From: Phycisphaerales bacterium | Lineage (GTDB): Bacteria > Planctomycetota > Phycisphaerae > Phycisphaerales > UBA1924 | Assembly: GCA_020849105.1 (NCBI GenBank) | Contig: JADLGW010000002.1 | Location: 1-64,000 of the forward strand | Length of the DNA: 64,000 nucleotides | Direction: 5' to 3' | Part shown: positions 52,443-59,949 of the stretch, one piece after another | How the letters are laid out: every line of letters starts with the position of its first letter | Numbering within the stretch: position 1 is the stretch's first letter | The notes under the pieces: model-generated | Database searches by the model: none | The model's input: the letters and a program-made list of their open reading frames with translations, nothing else | Told to the model about the DNA's origin: nothing | Made by a program: the position numbers and the translations under genes

Positions 52443-53804
52443 GTGGACCACTTTGAGTACAGGAATGGGCGGCTGTGGTGCGAGGGTGTGCCGGCGGAGG
52501 ACCTCGCGGCCCGTTTCGGTACCCCCCTGTATGTGTATTCGCGGGCGACGCTCGAGGGGCACTACGACCGGCTGGCGGCTGCGTTCGCGGACCTGCGCCC
52601 GCTGATCTGCTACAGCATCAAGTCGTGCTCCAACGTCCATGTGTGCCGGGTGCTGGTGGAGCGCGGCGCGGGCCTGGACGCGGTGAGCGGGGGCGAGGTC
52701 GAGCGGGCGCGGCGGGCCGGGTGCCCGATGGAGCGGGTGGTGTACGCGGGGGTCGGCAAGACCGATGCGGAGATCGAGGATGCCCTGTGTGGTATGGGCA
52801 GCGCTTCGCTGCCCGCGCACGGGCAAGCCGCCAGAGCCCGGCTTGCCCATGCCACCCGCATCGGCCTGTTCAACATCGAGAGCGAGCCGGAGTTCGAGAA
52901 CATCGCGCGGCTCGCACGGGAGCGGGGCGTGCGCTGCCGCGGGGCGCTGCGCATCAACCCGGACGTGGACCCGAAGACTCACGCCTACACCAGCACGGGC
53001 AGGAAGGAGTCCAAGTTCGGCGTGGGCATCGCGCGGGCGGTGCGGTTCTTCGAGCGGTACGGGCGGGACGAGTGGCTGACGCTCGACGCCCTGCACCTGC
53101 ACATCGGGTCGCCGGTGTACGAGACCGGGCCGTATGTGGAAGCCATTCGCAAGACGCTGGGCCTGATCGACGACCTGGCTGGCCGCGGGTTCACCGTGCG
53201 GACGCTGGACCTGGGCGGCGGGTTCGGCGCGGACTACGAGACGGAGCGGAGTCCGCGGGCGGCGGACTACGCGGCGGCGATCGTGCCGCTGCTGCGCGAG
53301 CGGGTCGCGGGTGGGCTGTCGATCATCCTGGAGCCGGGGCGGCAGATCAGCGCCAACGCGGGCGTGCTGCTGACGAAAGTCCTCTATGTGAAGGACGGCG
53401 GCGGGGGCAAGCGGTTCATCATCGGCGATGCGGGGATGCACACGCTGATCCGGCCGGCGCTCTACGGCTCGTTCCACTTCATCTGGCCGGCGTCGCCCGC
53501 GGGCGGGGCGAGTGGGGGGGTGCCGGCGCGGCGCACCGGCGTGCCCGACCTGCCGGGCCTCTCGCCGTGCGACGTCGTAGGCCCGATCTGCGAGAGCGCC
53601 GACTTCCTGGCGAAGGACCGCATGCTGCCGCCGGTGTCCCGCGGCGACGTGCTGGCGGTCTTCGCCGCCGGGGCCTACGGCATGTCGATGGCGAGCACGT
53701 ACAACACGCAGCCGCTACCGGCGGAGGTGATGGTCGAGGGGGACGCTGCCCGCGTCATACGGCGGCGGCAAGCGCTCGACGAGTTGCTCGCGCCGGAGGC
53801 TTGA
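52443..53804 (+). CDS. lysA: Diaminopimelate decarboxylase with a palindrome-coded insert
   Basis: A 453-residue PLP enzyme making lysine from meso-diaminopimelate. PLP Lys is in LICYSIKSCSNVHV; other marks are HLHIGSPV, the phosphate loop LGGGFGADYE, EPGRQISANAGV and GPICESADFLAKDR. Residues 117-137 (start GMGSASL) are an extra 21-residue segment with no family counterpart. They are coded exactly by a 63-base palindromic element between ALC and TRIGLFNIE. A second family-atypical loop (about 345-373, Ala/Gly/Pro-rich) precedes DVVGPICES. GTG 52443 gives the usual N-terminus. The upstream regulator ends 65 bases before. Confidence 0.92.
   Translation: MDHFEYRNGRLWCEGVPAEDLAARFGTPLYVYSRATLEGHYDRLAAAFADLRPLICYSIKSCSNVHVCRVLVERGAGLDAVSGGEVERARRAGCPMERVVYAGVGKTDAEIEDALCGMGSASLPAHGQAARARLAHATRIGLFNIESEPEFENIARLARERGVRCRGALRINPDVDPKTHAYTSTGRKESKFGVGIARAVRFFERYGRDEWLTLDALHLHIGSPVYETGPYVEAIRKTLGLIDDLAGRGFTVRTLDLGGGFGADYETERSPRAADYAAAIVPLLRERVAGGLSIILEPGRQISANAGVLLTKVLYVKDGGGGKRFIIGDAGMHTLIRPALYGSFHFIWPASPAGGASGGVPARRTGVPDLPGLSPCDVVGPICESADFLAKDRMLPPVSRGDVLAVFAAGAYGMSMASTYNTQPLPAEVMVEGDAARVIRRRQALDELLAPEA
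52791..52853. repeat. Palindromic element inserted in frame in lysA
   Basis: Sixty-three bases (21 codons). Ends GGTATGGGCA (52791-52800) and TGCCCATGCC (52844-52853) pair with one mismatch. Inside are two perfect hairpins: GGGCAGCG-CTT-CGCTGCCC (52796-52814) and GGGCAAGCCG / CGGCTTGCCC (52821-52830 / 52839-52848). The length keeps the lysA frame open. Confidence 0.75.
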
Positions 53805-53811
53805 GTTCGCG

Positions 53812-55005
53812 TCACGGGCACCCGAGCGCAAACTTCGTCTGGAAACAACCAAAGTCGGCGAGGTTCCGCGCGCCGTCGCCGTTGCAGTCGGAGTAGTTGC
53901 ATCCGAGCGCGAAGCGGGTCTGGAAGCAGCCGAAGTCGGAGAGGTTGACCGCGCCGTCGGCGTTGCAATCGGGGTAGCAGGCGCTCGGGCTCTCCCATTC
54001 CCAGGTGTCGCCGAGGCCTGTCATCCCACCGATCGGCATGCCGCCGAACATGACCACGCGGTTGCGGGCGCTGTCATACGCCATGGCCGCGTTCTGCCGG
54101 ACGGGTCCCCCGGTGGCGCGGCGCACCCAGTTGGTGCCAACGTGCTCCCAGGTCTCGGCCGCGCCGGTCGGGTTCCACGTCCCCCAGATGTCGTTACAGG
54201 TGAAGCCGCCGAACATCACAACGGCGTGCGTCGCGGAGTTGTACGCCATCGCCGCCCCGTAACGGTTGAATGGGGCAAGGGCGAATGAGGGCTCGGAGGT
54301 CCAGCCCGGGGACCAGCGTCCTGTCCAGTTGTACACGGACACTGTCTTGATGTTGATGTGGCGACCGCCGAATGCGATGGTGCGCTGCTCGGCGGCGTCA
54401 TACGCCAGGGCGGTGCCGCTGAGCTGGTAGGGGCCGACGCCCGCGAAAGCCCAGGAAGCTCCGTTCCACTCAAAGGTGTCGCCGGTTTGATTGTTGATCC
54501 CGCCGCCCGGCAACGACTGAAACCACGAACCGCCGAACAGGACTGTCCGTCCGCGTGCCACGTCGTAGGCCATCGCGCACCCGGTGCGCCCGTTCGCGAT
54601 CCCGGTGGTCGCCCGCTGGGCCCATGCGGCGCCGTCCCACTCCCAGGTGTCGAGCCGGCCGGCGCCGCCGAACATCACGCACACGCCGCGCGCGGAGTCG
54701 AACGCCATGCCGTGACCAACGCGGGCCGGCGGTCCCGGCACCATCCGCTCCACCCAGACATTCCCGTCCCACTCCCACGTGTCACCCAGCAAGCCAGGCC
54801 CGTTGCCCGCGCCGCCGAAGAGGACTGTGACACCGCGCTTCGAGTCATACGCCATCGCGTGCCCGTACCGAGCCGGCGGGCCGGAGTTCGAGCGCAGAAC
54901 CCACTGACCCGGGCCGCACTCCGTCTGCGCCGCGACGCCGGCTGTACAGGTTGCGACGGCGGCCAGGATCAAGGTCTGGCGGCAACGCCGGTCGTGCATT
55001 GGCAT
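53812..55005 (-). CDS. Secreted kelch-repeat protein with dockerin-type tail
   Basis: A 397-residue exported protein: signal peptide (LILAAVATCTAGVAA), then about six kelch-type propeller blades marked by MAYDSKRGVTVLFGG and its variants, with DTWEWDG between. The last 55 codons (53815-53979) are the paired tail: CNADGAVNLSDFGC, then CNGDGARNLADFGC and TKFALG, ending in CP. One unit has TRFALG in place of TKFALG. It starts only 13 bases from the divergent rlmN gene and converges on lysA with a seven-base gap. Surface attachment or binding is likely; the ligand is unknown. Confidence 0.87.
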   Translation of the reverse strand: MPMHDRRCRQTLILAAVATCTAGVAAQTECGPGQWVLRSNSGPPARYGHAMAYDSKRGVTVLFGGAGNGPGLLGDTWEWDGNVWVERMVPGPPARVGHGMAFDSARGVCVMFGGAGRLDTWEWDGAAWAQRATTGIANGRTGCAMAYDVARGRTVLFGGSWFQSLPGGGINNQTGDTFEWNGASWAFAGVGPYQLSGTALAYDAAEQRTIAFGGRHINIKTVSVYNWTGRWSPGWTSEPSFALAPFNRYGAAMAYNSATHAVVMFGGFTCNDIWGTWNPTGAAETWEHVGTNWVRRATGGPVRQNAAMAYDSARNRVVMFGGMPIGGMTGLGDTWEWESPSACYPDCNADGAVNLSDFGCFQTRFALGCNYSDCNGDGARNLADFGCFQTKFALGCP

Positions 55006-55017
55006 GGGGCCTCCCGG

Positions 55018-56214
55018 ATGAGGATACCCGCTCCGCGAGGGGCCGCAATAGAGTTCCGCGTGATTGACCCGGCGGACATCCTGGGGATGACGAGCGCGGA
55101 GTTCGCGGCCCGGGCGGGCGAGCGCGGCGTTTCGCGCGAGGCGGCGGTCGCGGCGTACCGCGGCGCCTTCCGGGAGAACCGGGCGCTGCCGGCTCGTGTC
55201 GCGGCGGCGCTGGGTGGAGAATCCCCCCGCTCACCCTCGGGGCTCGTTCGCAGCGCGCCGGTCGCCCGCGTGCTCCGGGAGCAGACGCCCGAGGGCGAGA
55301 TCATCAAGTTCACGCAGGCTCTGTCAGAGCCCATTGCGGAAGCAATGGGTCCGTCCCTCGCACGGCTACCCCCCCTGCTCCCGCAGGGGGCTCTGCTGGA
55401 GACCGAATCCGTCCTCATCCCGATGATCGGTCGCGGCGGCGTGCCGACCTACACGCTGTGCGTCTCCAGCCAGGTCGGCTGCGCGATGGGCTGCGGGTTC
55501 TGCGAGACCGCGCAGATGGGGCTGGTCCGGTCGCTCTCCGCCGCGGAGATCGTCGGGCAGTGGCACGCGGCCCGCTGGCAGGTCGGGATCGCGCCCAAGA
55601 ACGTCGTGTTCATGGGCATGGGCGAGCCCATGGACAACCTGGACGCGGTCGTGCAGGCGATCGCCGTGCTCACCGGGCACGACGGGCCGGGCGTGCCCAT
55701 GAGCAAGATCACGGTGTCGACGGTCGGGCGGATCGACGGGCTTCGGCGGCTGGGCGAGCGGGTGCGCACGCCGGGCTGGCACCGCCTGGGTCTGGCCGTG
55801 TCGGTGAACGCGCCCAATGACGGGGTGCGCTCGCGGATCATGCCGATCAACCGCGCGATGCCGATGGCCGCCCTGCGCCGGGCGCTCGACGAGTGGCCGC
55901 TCTACGCCGGGGCGAAGGTCTGCATCGAGTACGTGCTGATCCCAGGCGTGAACGATGCGCCGGAGCACGCGCGGGAACTGGCGGGGTGGGTGCGCGGGCT
56001 GCCCGCGTGCGTGAACCTGATCCCGTACAACCCGCGCCGGCAGTCGCCGTGGGACGCGCCGAGCGAGCAGCGGGTCGCCGAGTTCCTCGGCTGGCTGCTG
56101 GAGGCGGGCGCGTACGCCAAGCGCCGCCGAACGAAGGGCCGCGACCTCATGGGCGCGTGCGGGCAGTTGGGGAGTGAGGGAATCCGCCGGCGACGCGCGA
56201 CAATGCCGGGTTAG
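55018..56214 (+). CDS. rlmN: 23S rRNA (adenine-2503-C2) methyltransferase RlmN with a palindrome-coded insert
   Basis: A 398-residue radical SAM enzyme that methylates A2503 of 23S rRNA and some tRNAs. The iron-sulfur motif is CAMGCGFC; other marks are VVFMGMGEPMDNLD, KITVSTVGRIDGL and LAVSVNAPNDGVRSRIMPIN. The catalytic second Cys is near the end, in GRDLMGACGQL. Between GEIIKFTQ and LLETESVLIPM, about 23 extra residues (SEPIAEAMGPSLARLPPLLP) are coded by a palindromic element. ATG 55018 is the first start in frame after the divergent kelch gene. Confidence 0.9.
   Translation: MRIPAPRGAAIEFRVIDPADILGMTSAEFAARAGERGVSREAAVAAYRGAFRENRALPARVAAALGGESPRSPSGLVRSAPVARVLREQTPEGEIIKFTQALSEPIAEAMGPSLARLPPLLPQGALLETESVLIPMIGRGGVPTYTLCVSSQVGCAMGCGFCETAQMGLVRSLSAAEIVGQWHAARWQVGIAPKNVVFMGMGEPMDNLDAVVQAIAVLTGHDGPGVPMSKITVSTVGRIDGLRRLGERVRTPGWHRLGLAVSVNAPNDGVRSRIMPINRAMPMAALRRALDEWPLYAGAKVCIEYVLIPGVNDAPEHARELAGWVRGLPACVNLIPYNPRRQSPWDAPSEQRVAEFLGWLLEAGAYAKRRRTKGRDLMGACGQLGSEGIRRRRATMPG
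55325..55395. repeat. Palindromic element inserted in frame in rlmN
   Basis: An outer stem CAGAGCCC (55325-55332) / GGGCTCTG (55388-55395) encloses two perfect hairpins: CCCATTGC-GGAA-GCAATGGG (55330-55349) and CCCCCTGC-TCCC-GCAGGGGG (55371-55390). This is the same plan as the elements in lysA and at 43347-43418, with different base sequence. Confidence 0.75.
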
Positions 56215-56282
56215 ACATTTTCTTGACATGCCATTGACGCGGGGGGGGGAGCGGGTATTGTGCGGCGTCGGAGGTCCCCCTC

Positions 56283-56957
56283 ATGGCCTCAGCGCGTCCA
56301 TCTCGCGATGCGTTCACGATCATCGAAGTCATCATCGCCCTCGGTATTGTGATGATGCTCGCCGGGCTGGCTCTGCCGGGACTTTCGAGCGTTCGCAAAC
56401 ACGGAAACTCGCTCACGGACCTCGCGGTGCTCCGCGGCGACGCCGGTCTTATCAGCACCTACTGCGCGGATTTCAAGGAGGTGTATCCGATCTCGGAGGT
56501 GAGCGCGATCCGGGCGACACTCACCTGGTATGAACCACTCGTGGCCCGTGGCTACCTGCCGCGCAGAGAGGAATCCGATCCGCGCGGCTTCGCCGGTGAC
56601 GGGTTCTGCCGCTTCGCCCTCTCGACCGCGATGCTCTTCCCGGCGGAGCACATGGTCCCCGGCGCGGTCATCGTCGGCGCGTACGCGGAGTCATCCGCGG
56701 TCCGGCGCAGCGACGTGCAGTTCCCCGGCGAGAAGGGCGAACTGGTCCAGTGGATGCACGTCGTGGATGGGCGTCACGTCCCGTGGACGTACAACACGAT
56801 CGACCGGCCGCGCTCCCCGATTGTCCGCACCGACGGGAGCGGGCTCGCCGCGCGCGCCGTAGATTTTCGGCTTGCGCACGAGTTCTTTGAAGACTGGGTT
56901 GGGCACCCGGTCCTGGGCACCTGGGGCGGATGTCGTGGGACGGACACTTTGCACTGA
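56283..56957 (+). CDS. Type IV prepilin-like protein
   Basis: A 224-residue protein with leader RDA and mature helix FTIIEVIIALGIVMMLAGLA, followed by LPGLSSVRKHGNSLTDLAVL. The rest (ARGYLPRREESDPRGFAGDG, VIVGAYAESSAV) resembles planctomycete prepilin-domain proteins with a globular C-terminal part. It heads a four-gene run. The next gene overlaps its end by 28 bases. Processing by prepilin peptidase is expected; whether it joins a pilus is unknown. Confidence 0.8.
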   Translation: MASARPSRDAFTIIEVIIALGIVMMLAGLALPGLSSVRKHGNSLTDLAVLRGDAGLISTYCADFKEVYPISEVSAIRATLTWYEPLVARGYLPRREESDPRGFAGDGFCRFALSTAMLFPAEHMVPGAVIVGAYAESSAVRRSDVQFPGEKGELVQWMHVVDGRHVPWTYNTIDRPRSPIVRTDGSGLAARAVDFRLAHEFFEDWVGHPVLGTWGGCRGTDTLH

Positions 56958-57388
56958 ACGGAGGTTCACTCATATCTCGCAACGCGATCGCATCGGTTCT
57001 TGTCCTGGGGGCGGCGACTGTCGCCTTGGGGTCACTCCCCCCTTGCTATTTCCTGAAGCGCGACTCGTGCGGAACCGGGGGCGGGTTCTGCCACACGAAT
57101 CAGACCGTGTGTGATGCGGGCTATGTGAGCGAGGACTTCGGGTGCGGCGTCACCGCGCCGTCTTGGACAATCGTGACCCGTCACTGCTACAAGATTACGG
57201 GGCAGACCCTGACGGTGCCGTGCAACGTTCAGGCGCCCGCGGGGTATGTCCCCGCGGGGTGCAAGGACGGCGGTGTGTGTTGGTACACGACGGGGATGTC
57301 GCAAAACTCGAACGACCCCCGTGACGCCATGCAAGCGCCGAGCGGCGGGGTGCCCTGCGGTTGCGGCACGGAGACGGGTGACGACTGA
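56930..57388 (+). CDS. Cys-rich secreted protein of unknown function
   Basis: A 152-residue protein. A hydrophobic segment at about 17-35 (AIASVLVLGAATVALG) acts as a signal peptide, and the mature part holds 11 cysteines (CYFLKRDSCGTGGGFC, CDAGYVSEDFGC, then PCGCG). It is probably exported and disulfide-bonded. No family was recognised. The ATG at 56930 lies inside the preceding prepilin gene. A GGAGG at about 56959-56963 suggests a start nearer the signal segment, but no good codon is there. Confidence 0.6.
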   Translation: MSWDGHFALNGGSLISRNAIASVLVLGAATVALGSLPPCYFLKRDSCGTGGGFCHTNQTVCDAGYVSEDFGCGVTAPSWTIVTRHCYKITGQTLTVPCNVQAPAGYVPAGCKDGGVCWYTTGMSQNSNDPRDAMQAPSGGVPCGCGTETGDD

Positions 57389-57403
57389 CCGGAGGTCCGT
57401 ACC

Positions 57404-58315
57404 ATGGGACACGGGTTGCATCCGGCACTTGCCGCGGTGTTCATGGTCGTAGCGGAGTGCCTCGCGCAGCCCGGGGCAGACTTTGCCCGCCTCGCGCGGG
57501 AAATGGAGGCCAAGTGGCCCACCTCCGGCGTGGTCACGGCGCGGTACCAGGACGATGTGGGGAATGTGCACGCCGTCGCGTTTGAGTTCGCCCATTCGTG
57601 GTGGTACCGCGACGACCGCTCCGGGGTCGCGGGGGTTGACGCGGACGGCGCGTACTGGGGAGCCCCGCCGCGCCCGCTCTCGCGTGTCCCCGACGTTCAG
57701 ACCGGTTACGACTTCCGGCTCGACCCTTATTTTCCTCAGATGCTGGTCCGCGGCGTGGCGTCGCGACCCGACCGCGTGAAATCCCTCACGGCGCGCGAGG
57801 GCGGCGGGTGGACGGTCGAGTTGTCGCTGCCGCGCGGGTCGCGCGAGTTCACGCTCGCGGAACTCCAGGCCTTGTCCCCGGTCGAGGTCGAGCGCCGGGG
57901 AGGACCGGAGAAGATTTTCACAACCGTCACGCTCGTGCTCGATTCCTCGCTGCGGGTCCGCTCCGTGAACAACGGGGAGGAGCCGGAGATGGTGTACACG
58001 GACGCCGAAGGCTACCCCCCCGGGTTCCAGGTCGTGAGCGAGTGCGGCGGTTGGCTCAAGGGGATGAAACTGGCGTCGTGCACCTTCGATCCCTCTGGCA
58101 GGAGTGGCCTGGCGATGGGCGACGTGGAAGCGCGGATCCGCGACTCGCGCGCCCACGGCGCCAAGCAAACTCCCGTCACCCCGGTTGTCAAGGGAAATGT
58201 AATACCGATCGGGGGCCCGCCCCGCGCGTCACGATCCACCCCCTGGCTCGTCGGCGGCGTGGTCGTGCTGCTTCTGGGCGTGGCCTTGTGGCTGCGGCGC
58301 AGGACCGCGGCATGA
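57404..58315 (+). CDS. Secreted protein with C-terminal membrane anchor
   Basis: A 303-residue protein with signal peptide (HPALAAVFMVVAECLAQ), an extracytoplasmic domain (WWYRDDRSGVAGVDADGAYW and similar) and a C-terminal helix (WLVGGVVVLLLGVALWL) followed by RRR. It recalls the outer-membrane lipoprotein-sorting/sigma-E-regulator style of domain, but no family can be named. It follows the Cys-rich gene by 15 bases and overlaps the next gene by ATGA. Confidence 0.65.
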   Translation: MGHGLHPALAAVFMVVAECLAQPGADFARLAREMEAKWPTSGVVTARYQDDVGNVHAVAFEFAHSWWYRDDRSGVAGVDADGAYWGAPPRPLSRVPDVQTGYDFRLDPYFPQMLVRGVASRPDRVKSLTAREGGGWTVELSLPRGSREFTLAELQALSPVEVERRGGPEKIFTTVTLVLDSSLRVRSVNNGEEPEMVYTDAEGYPPGFQVVSECGGWLKGMKLASCTFDPSGRSGLAMGDVEARIRDSRAHGAKQTPVTPVVKGNVIPIGGPPRASRSTPWLVGGVVVLLLGVALWLRRRTAA

Positions 58316-58793
58316 GCAAGCCCCGCTCGATCCTGCCGCTGCTCCTCCCGCTTGGTGCGGCGGTGTTCCTCATCGTCGCGGCGCTCGGGAAGGTGCTGTC
58401 GTACCGGACGTTCACCTCGGCATTGACGGCGTGGTTCCTCCCGACCTTGTCTCGTTCGCGTGGATCGTCCCGGCCGTAGAAGGCGGCGTTGGCGTCGTGT
58501 GTCTCTGGCACCTGGCCACGCCCGGCGCACCCGTCCGTTCCGTCGCTGCGCTCGCGGGCGTGTACGCCCTGCTCGCGGGGTACGCCGCGTGGATGGTGTT
58601 CCATCCGGCGGGCGCGCCATCGGGCTGTGGTTGCGGTCTTTCGAGCGCATCGGTTGAAAGCTGGATCCCGATTGCTGCACGCAATGGCGTCGTGTCGGCG
58701 GGCTTGCTCCTGATCGGCATGTGGCTGAAACGTGCCCGGATGATCGCCGACGCGATCCCGGAATCCGAGGCGGCCCCGACGCCGGGGTGCTAA
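58312..58793 (+). pseudogene. MauE/DoxX-like membrane protein, split by a frameshift
   Basis: The first frame (ATG 58312) reads ILPLLLPLGAAVFLIVAALG, then KVLSYRTFTSALTAWFLP, and goes out of phase to a stop at 58479. Around 58431-58445 a second frame takes over smoothly: PPDLVSFAWIVPAVEGGVGV, two more helices and a CGCG pair, to TAA 58791-58793. Joined, the protein would be about 160 residues with four helices, like MauE/DoxX-type proteins that serve thiol oxidation or reduction. A one-base deletion would explain it. Possible alternatives are a sequencing error, programmed frameshifting or re-initiation at GTG 58431. The partner would be the Cys-rich secreted protein upstream. Confidence 0.6.
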
Positions 58794-59395
58794 CGGGCCT
58801 TCTTCGACATCCGCAACTGCCCGTCGATCCGCGACTGCTCCATCTCGTAGATGCGGCGCCAGTCCGGGTCTGTGTCGGCCATGAGGGCGGTGCGGACGCG
58901 GGTCAGGGCGGCGTCGTCGGCCAGGGCCAGGACCTTCGTCGCGCCGACCGAGCCGCGGAGCGCGGGGACGAAGCGCGGGTCGCGGTCCAGCGCCTTCAGG
59001 TAGTACTCCAGCGCCTTCTGTGCCCAGCCCAGGCGGCTGTAGACCAGGCCGATATTGGCCACCGGGCGGGGGTCTTCCGGCGTGAGTTCGGCGGCGCGCT
59101 TAAAGGCCGCGACGGCATCCATGTTCTGCTGCTTGCCCATGAGCAGGGCGCCGAGGTTGTTCCAGGCGAACGCCAGATCCGGGTACGCGGTGATCGACTG
59201 GCGGTTGAGATCGATGGCGCGGTCGTTGTTGCCGCTCTTGCGGGCGTCCTCGGCCTGGGCGGCGAGGCGATGGGCCTCGTCCCGCTTGGCGGCGCCGGGG
59301 GGGAGTTGGACCTCCCCGCCTCCGGCCCGACCGGCGTGGCAGGCGGCGAGGGTGAGGGCCAGGAGTGCGGCGATGAATGTGCGGTGCGTGTTCAA
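58790..59395 (-). CDS. TPR-repeat lipoprotein (PilF-like candidate)
   Basis: A 201-residue lipoprotein: signal peptide (FIAALLALTLAAC) and then tetratricopeptide repeats (FAWNNLGALLMGKQQNMDAV, NIGLVYSRLGWAQKALEYYL). TTG 59395 overlaps the stop of the preceding platform gene (TTGA). TPR lipoproteins of this kind (PilF/PilW) help secretins assemble in type IV pilus systems, and it closes an operon of pilus-like genes, so a pilotin-type role is possible. Its 3' end overlaps the convergent MauE-like gene by four bases. Confidence 0.75.
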   Translation of the reverse strand: MNTHRTFIAALLALTLAACHAGRAGGGEVQLPPGAAKRDEAHRLAAQAEDARKSGNNDRAIDLNRQSITAYPDLAFAWNNLGALLMGKQQNMDAVAAFKRAAELTPEDPRPVANIGLVYSRLGWAQKALEYYLKALDRDPRFVPALRGSVGATKVLALADDAALTRVRTALMADTDPDWRRIYEMEQSRIDGQLRMSKKAR

Positions 59396-59949
59396 CCGGT
59401 TCGCTCCCAACGCCTGAAGGTCACGGACATGTTCCAGCCCGCGGCGTCCGGCTTCAGGCTGACGATCTGGAAAAGTTCGAGGCCGGGGACATCCGCAACA
59501 GCGAGGCGGAGCCACTCCAGCAGCGGGCCGATCGAATCGTGGCGGACATTGGTGTAGGCGTACTGGCGGATGATGACGCCGCCGGTCCGCTGCGGGTCAG
59601 GCTCGGTGGGCGGGCTGGGCCGGGCCAGGCCGGCGCGGAGGGCCGCGTCCTCGATCTTCGTGTAGATGATGGGGTAGGGGTCGTGGGCGGCGCCGCTGCC
59701 GGCCGCGGCTTCCGAGTTGTTGAGCGCCGCGACCTGTTGCAGCATGGCGTCCACTCGGGCCTGCGCATCCAGAGCATCCTGGTACCGGCCGGCGGCGCGG
59801 GAGCGGCCGGCCAGGCCGGTAAGGGCGGTGACAGCGGTGATGAGCAGGGCGCCGGCGGCAAGGAAAATCAGCAGCCGTGGGCGGTTGCGCCTCTCGTGGG
59901 ATGCGGCCTGGGCGGCGAGTTCGAAGCGTGTGTCGTCGGCGGCGGTCAT
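59392..59949 (-). CDS. GspM/PilO-like platform protein of the second cluster
   Basis: A 185-residue bitopic protein with a membrane helix at about 25-46 (RLLIFLAAGALLITAVTALT), a short coiled coil (RYQDALDAQARVDAMLQQVA) and a C-terminal ferredoxin-like region (WLRLAVADVPGLELFQIVSL). This is the layout of GspM and PilO. Starts with ATGA overlap to the L-like gene and overlaps the TPR gene downstream. Confidence 0.65.
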   Translation of the reverse strand: MTAADDTRFELAAQAASHERRNRPRLLIFLAAGALLITAVTALTGLAGRSRAAGRYQDALDAQARVDAMLQQVAALNNSEAAAGSGAAHDPYPIIYTKIEDAALRAGLARPSPPTEPDPQRTGGVIIRQYAYTNVRHDSIGPLLEWLRLAVADVPGLELFQIVSLKPDAAGWNMSVTFRRWERTG

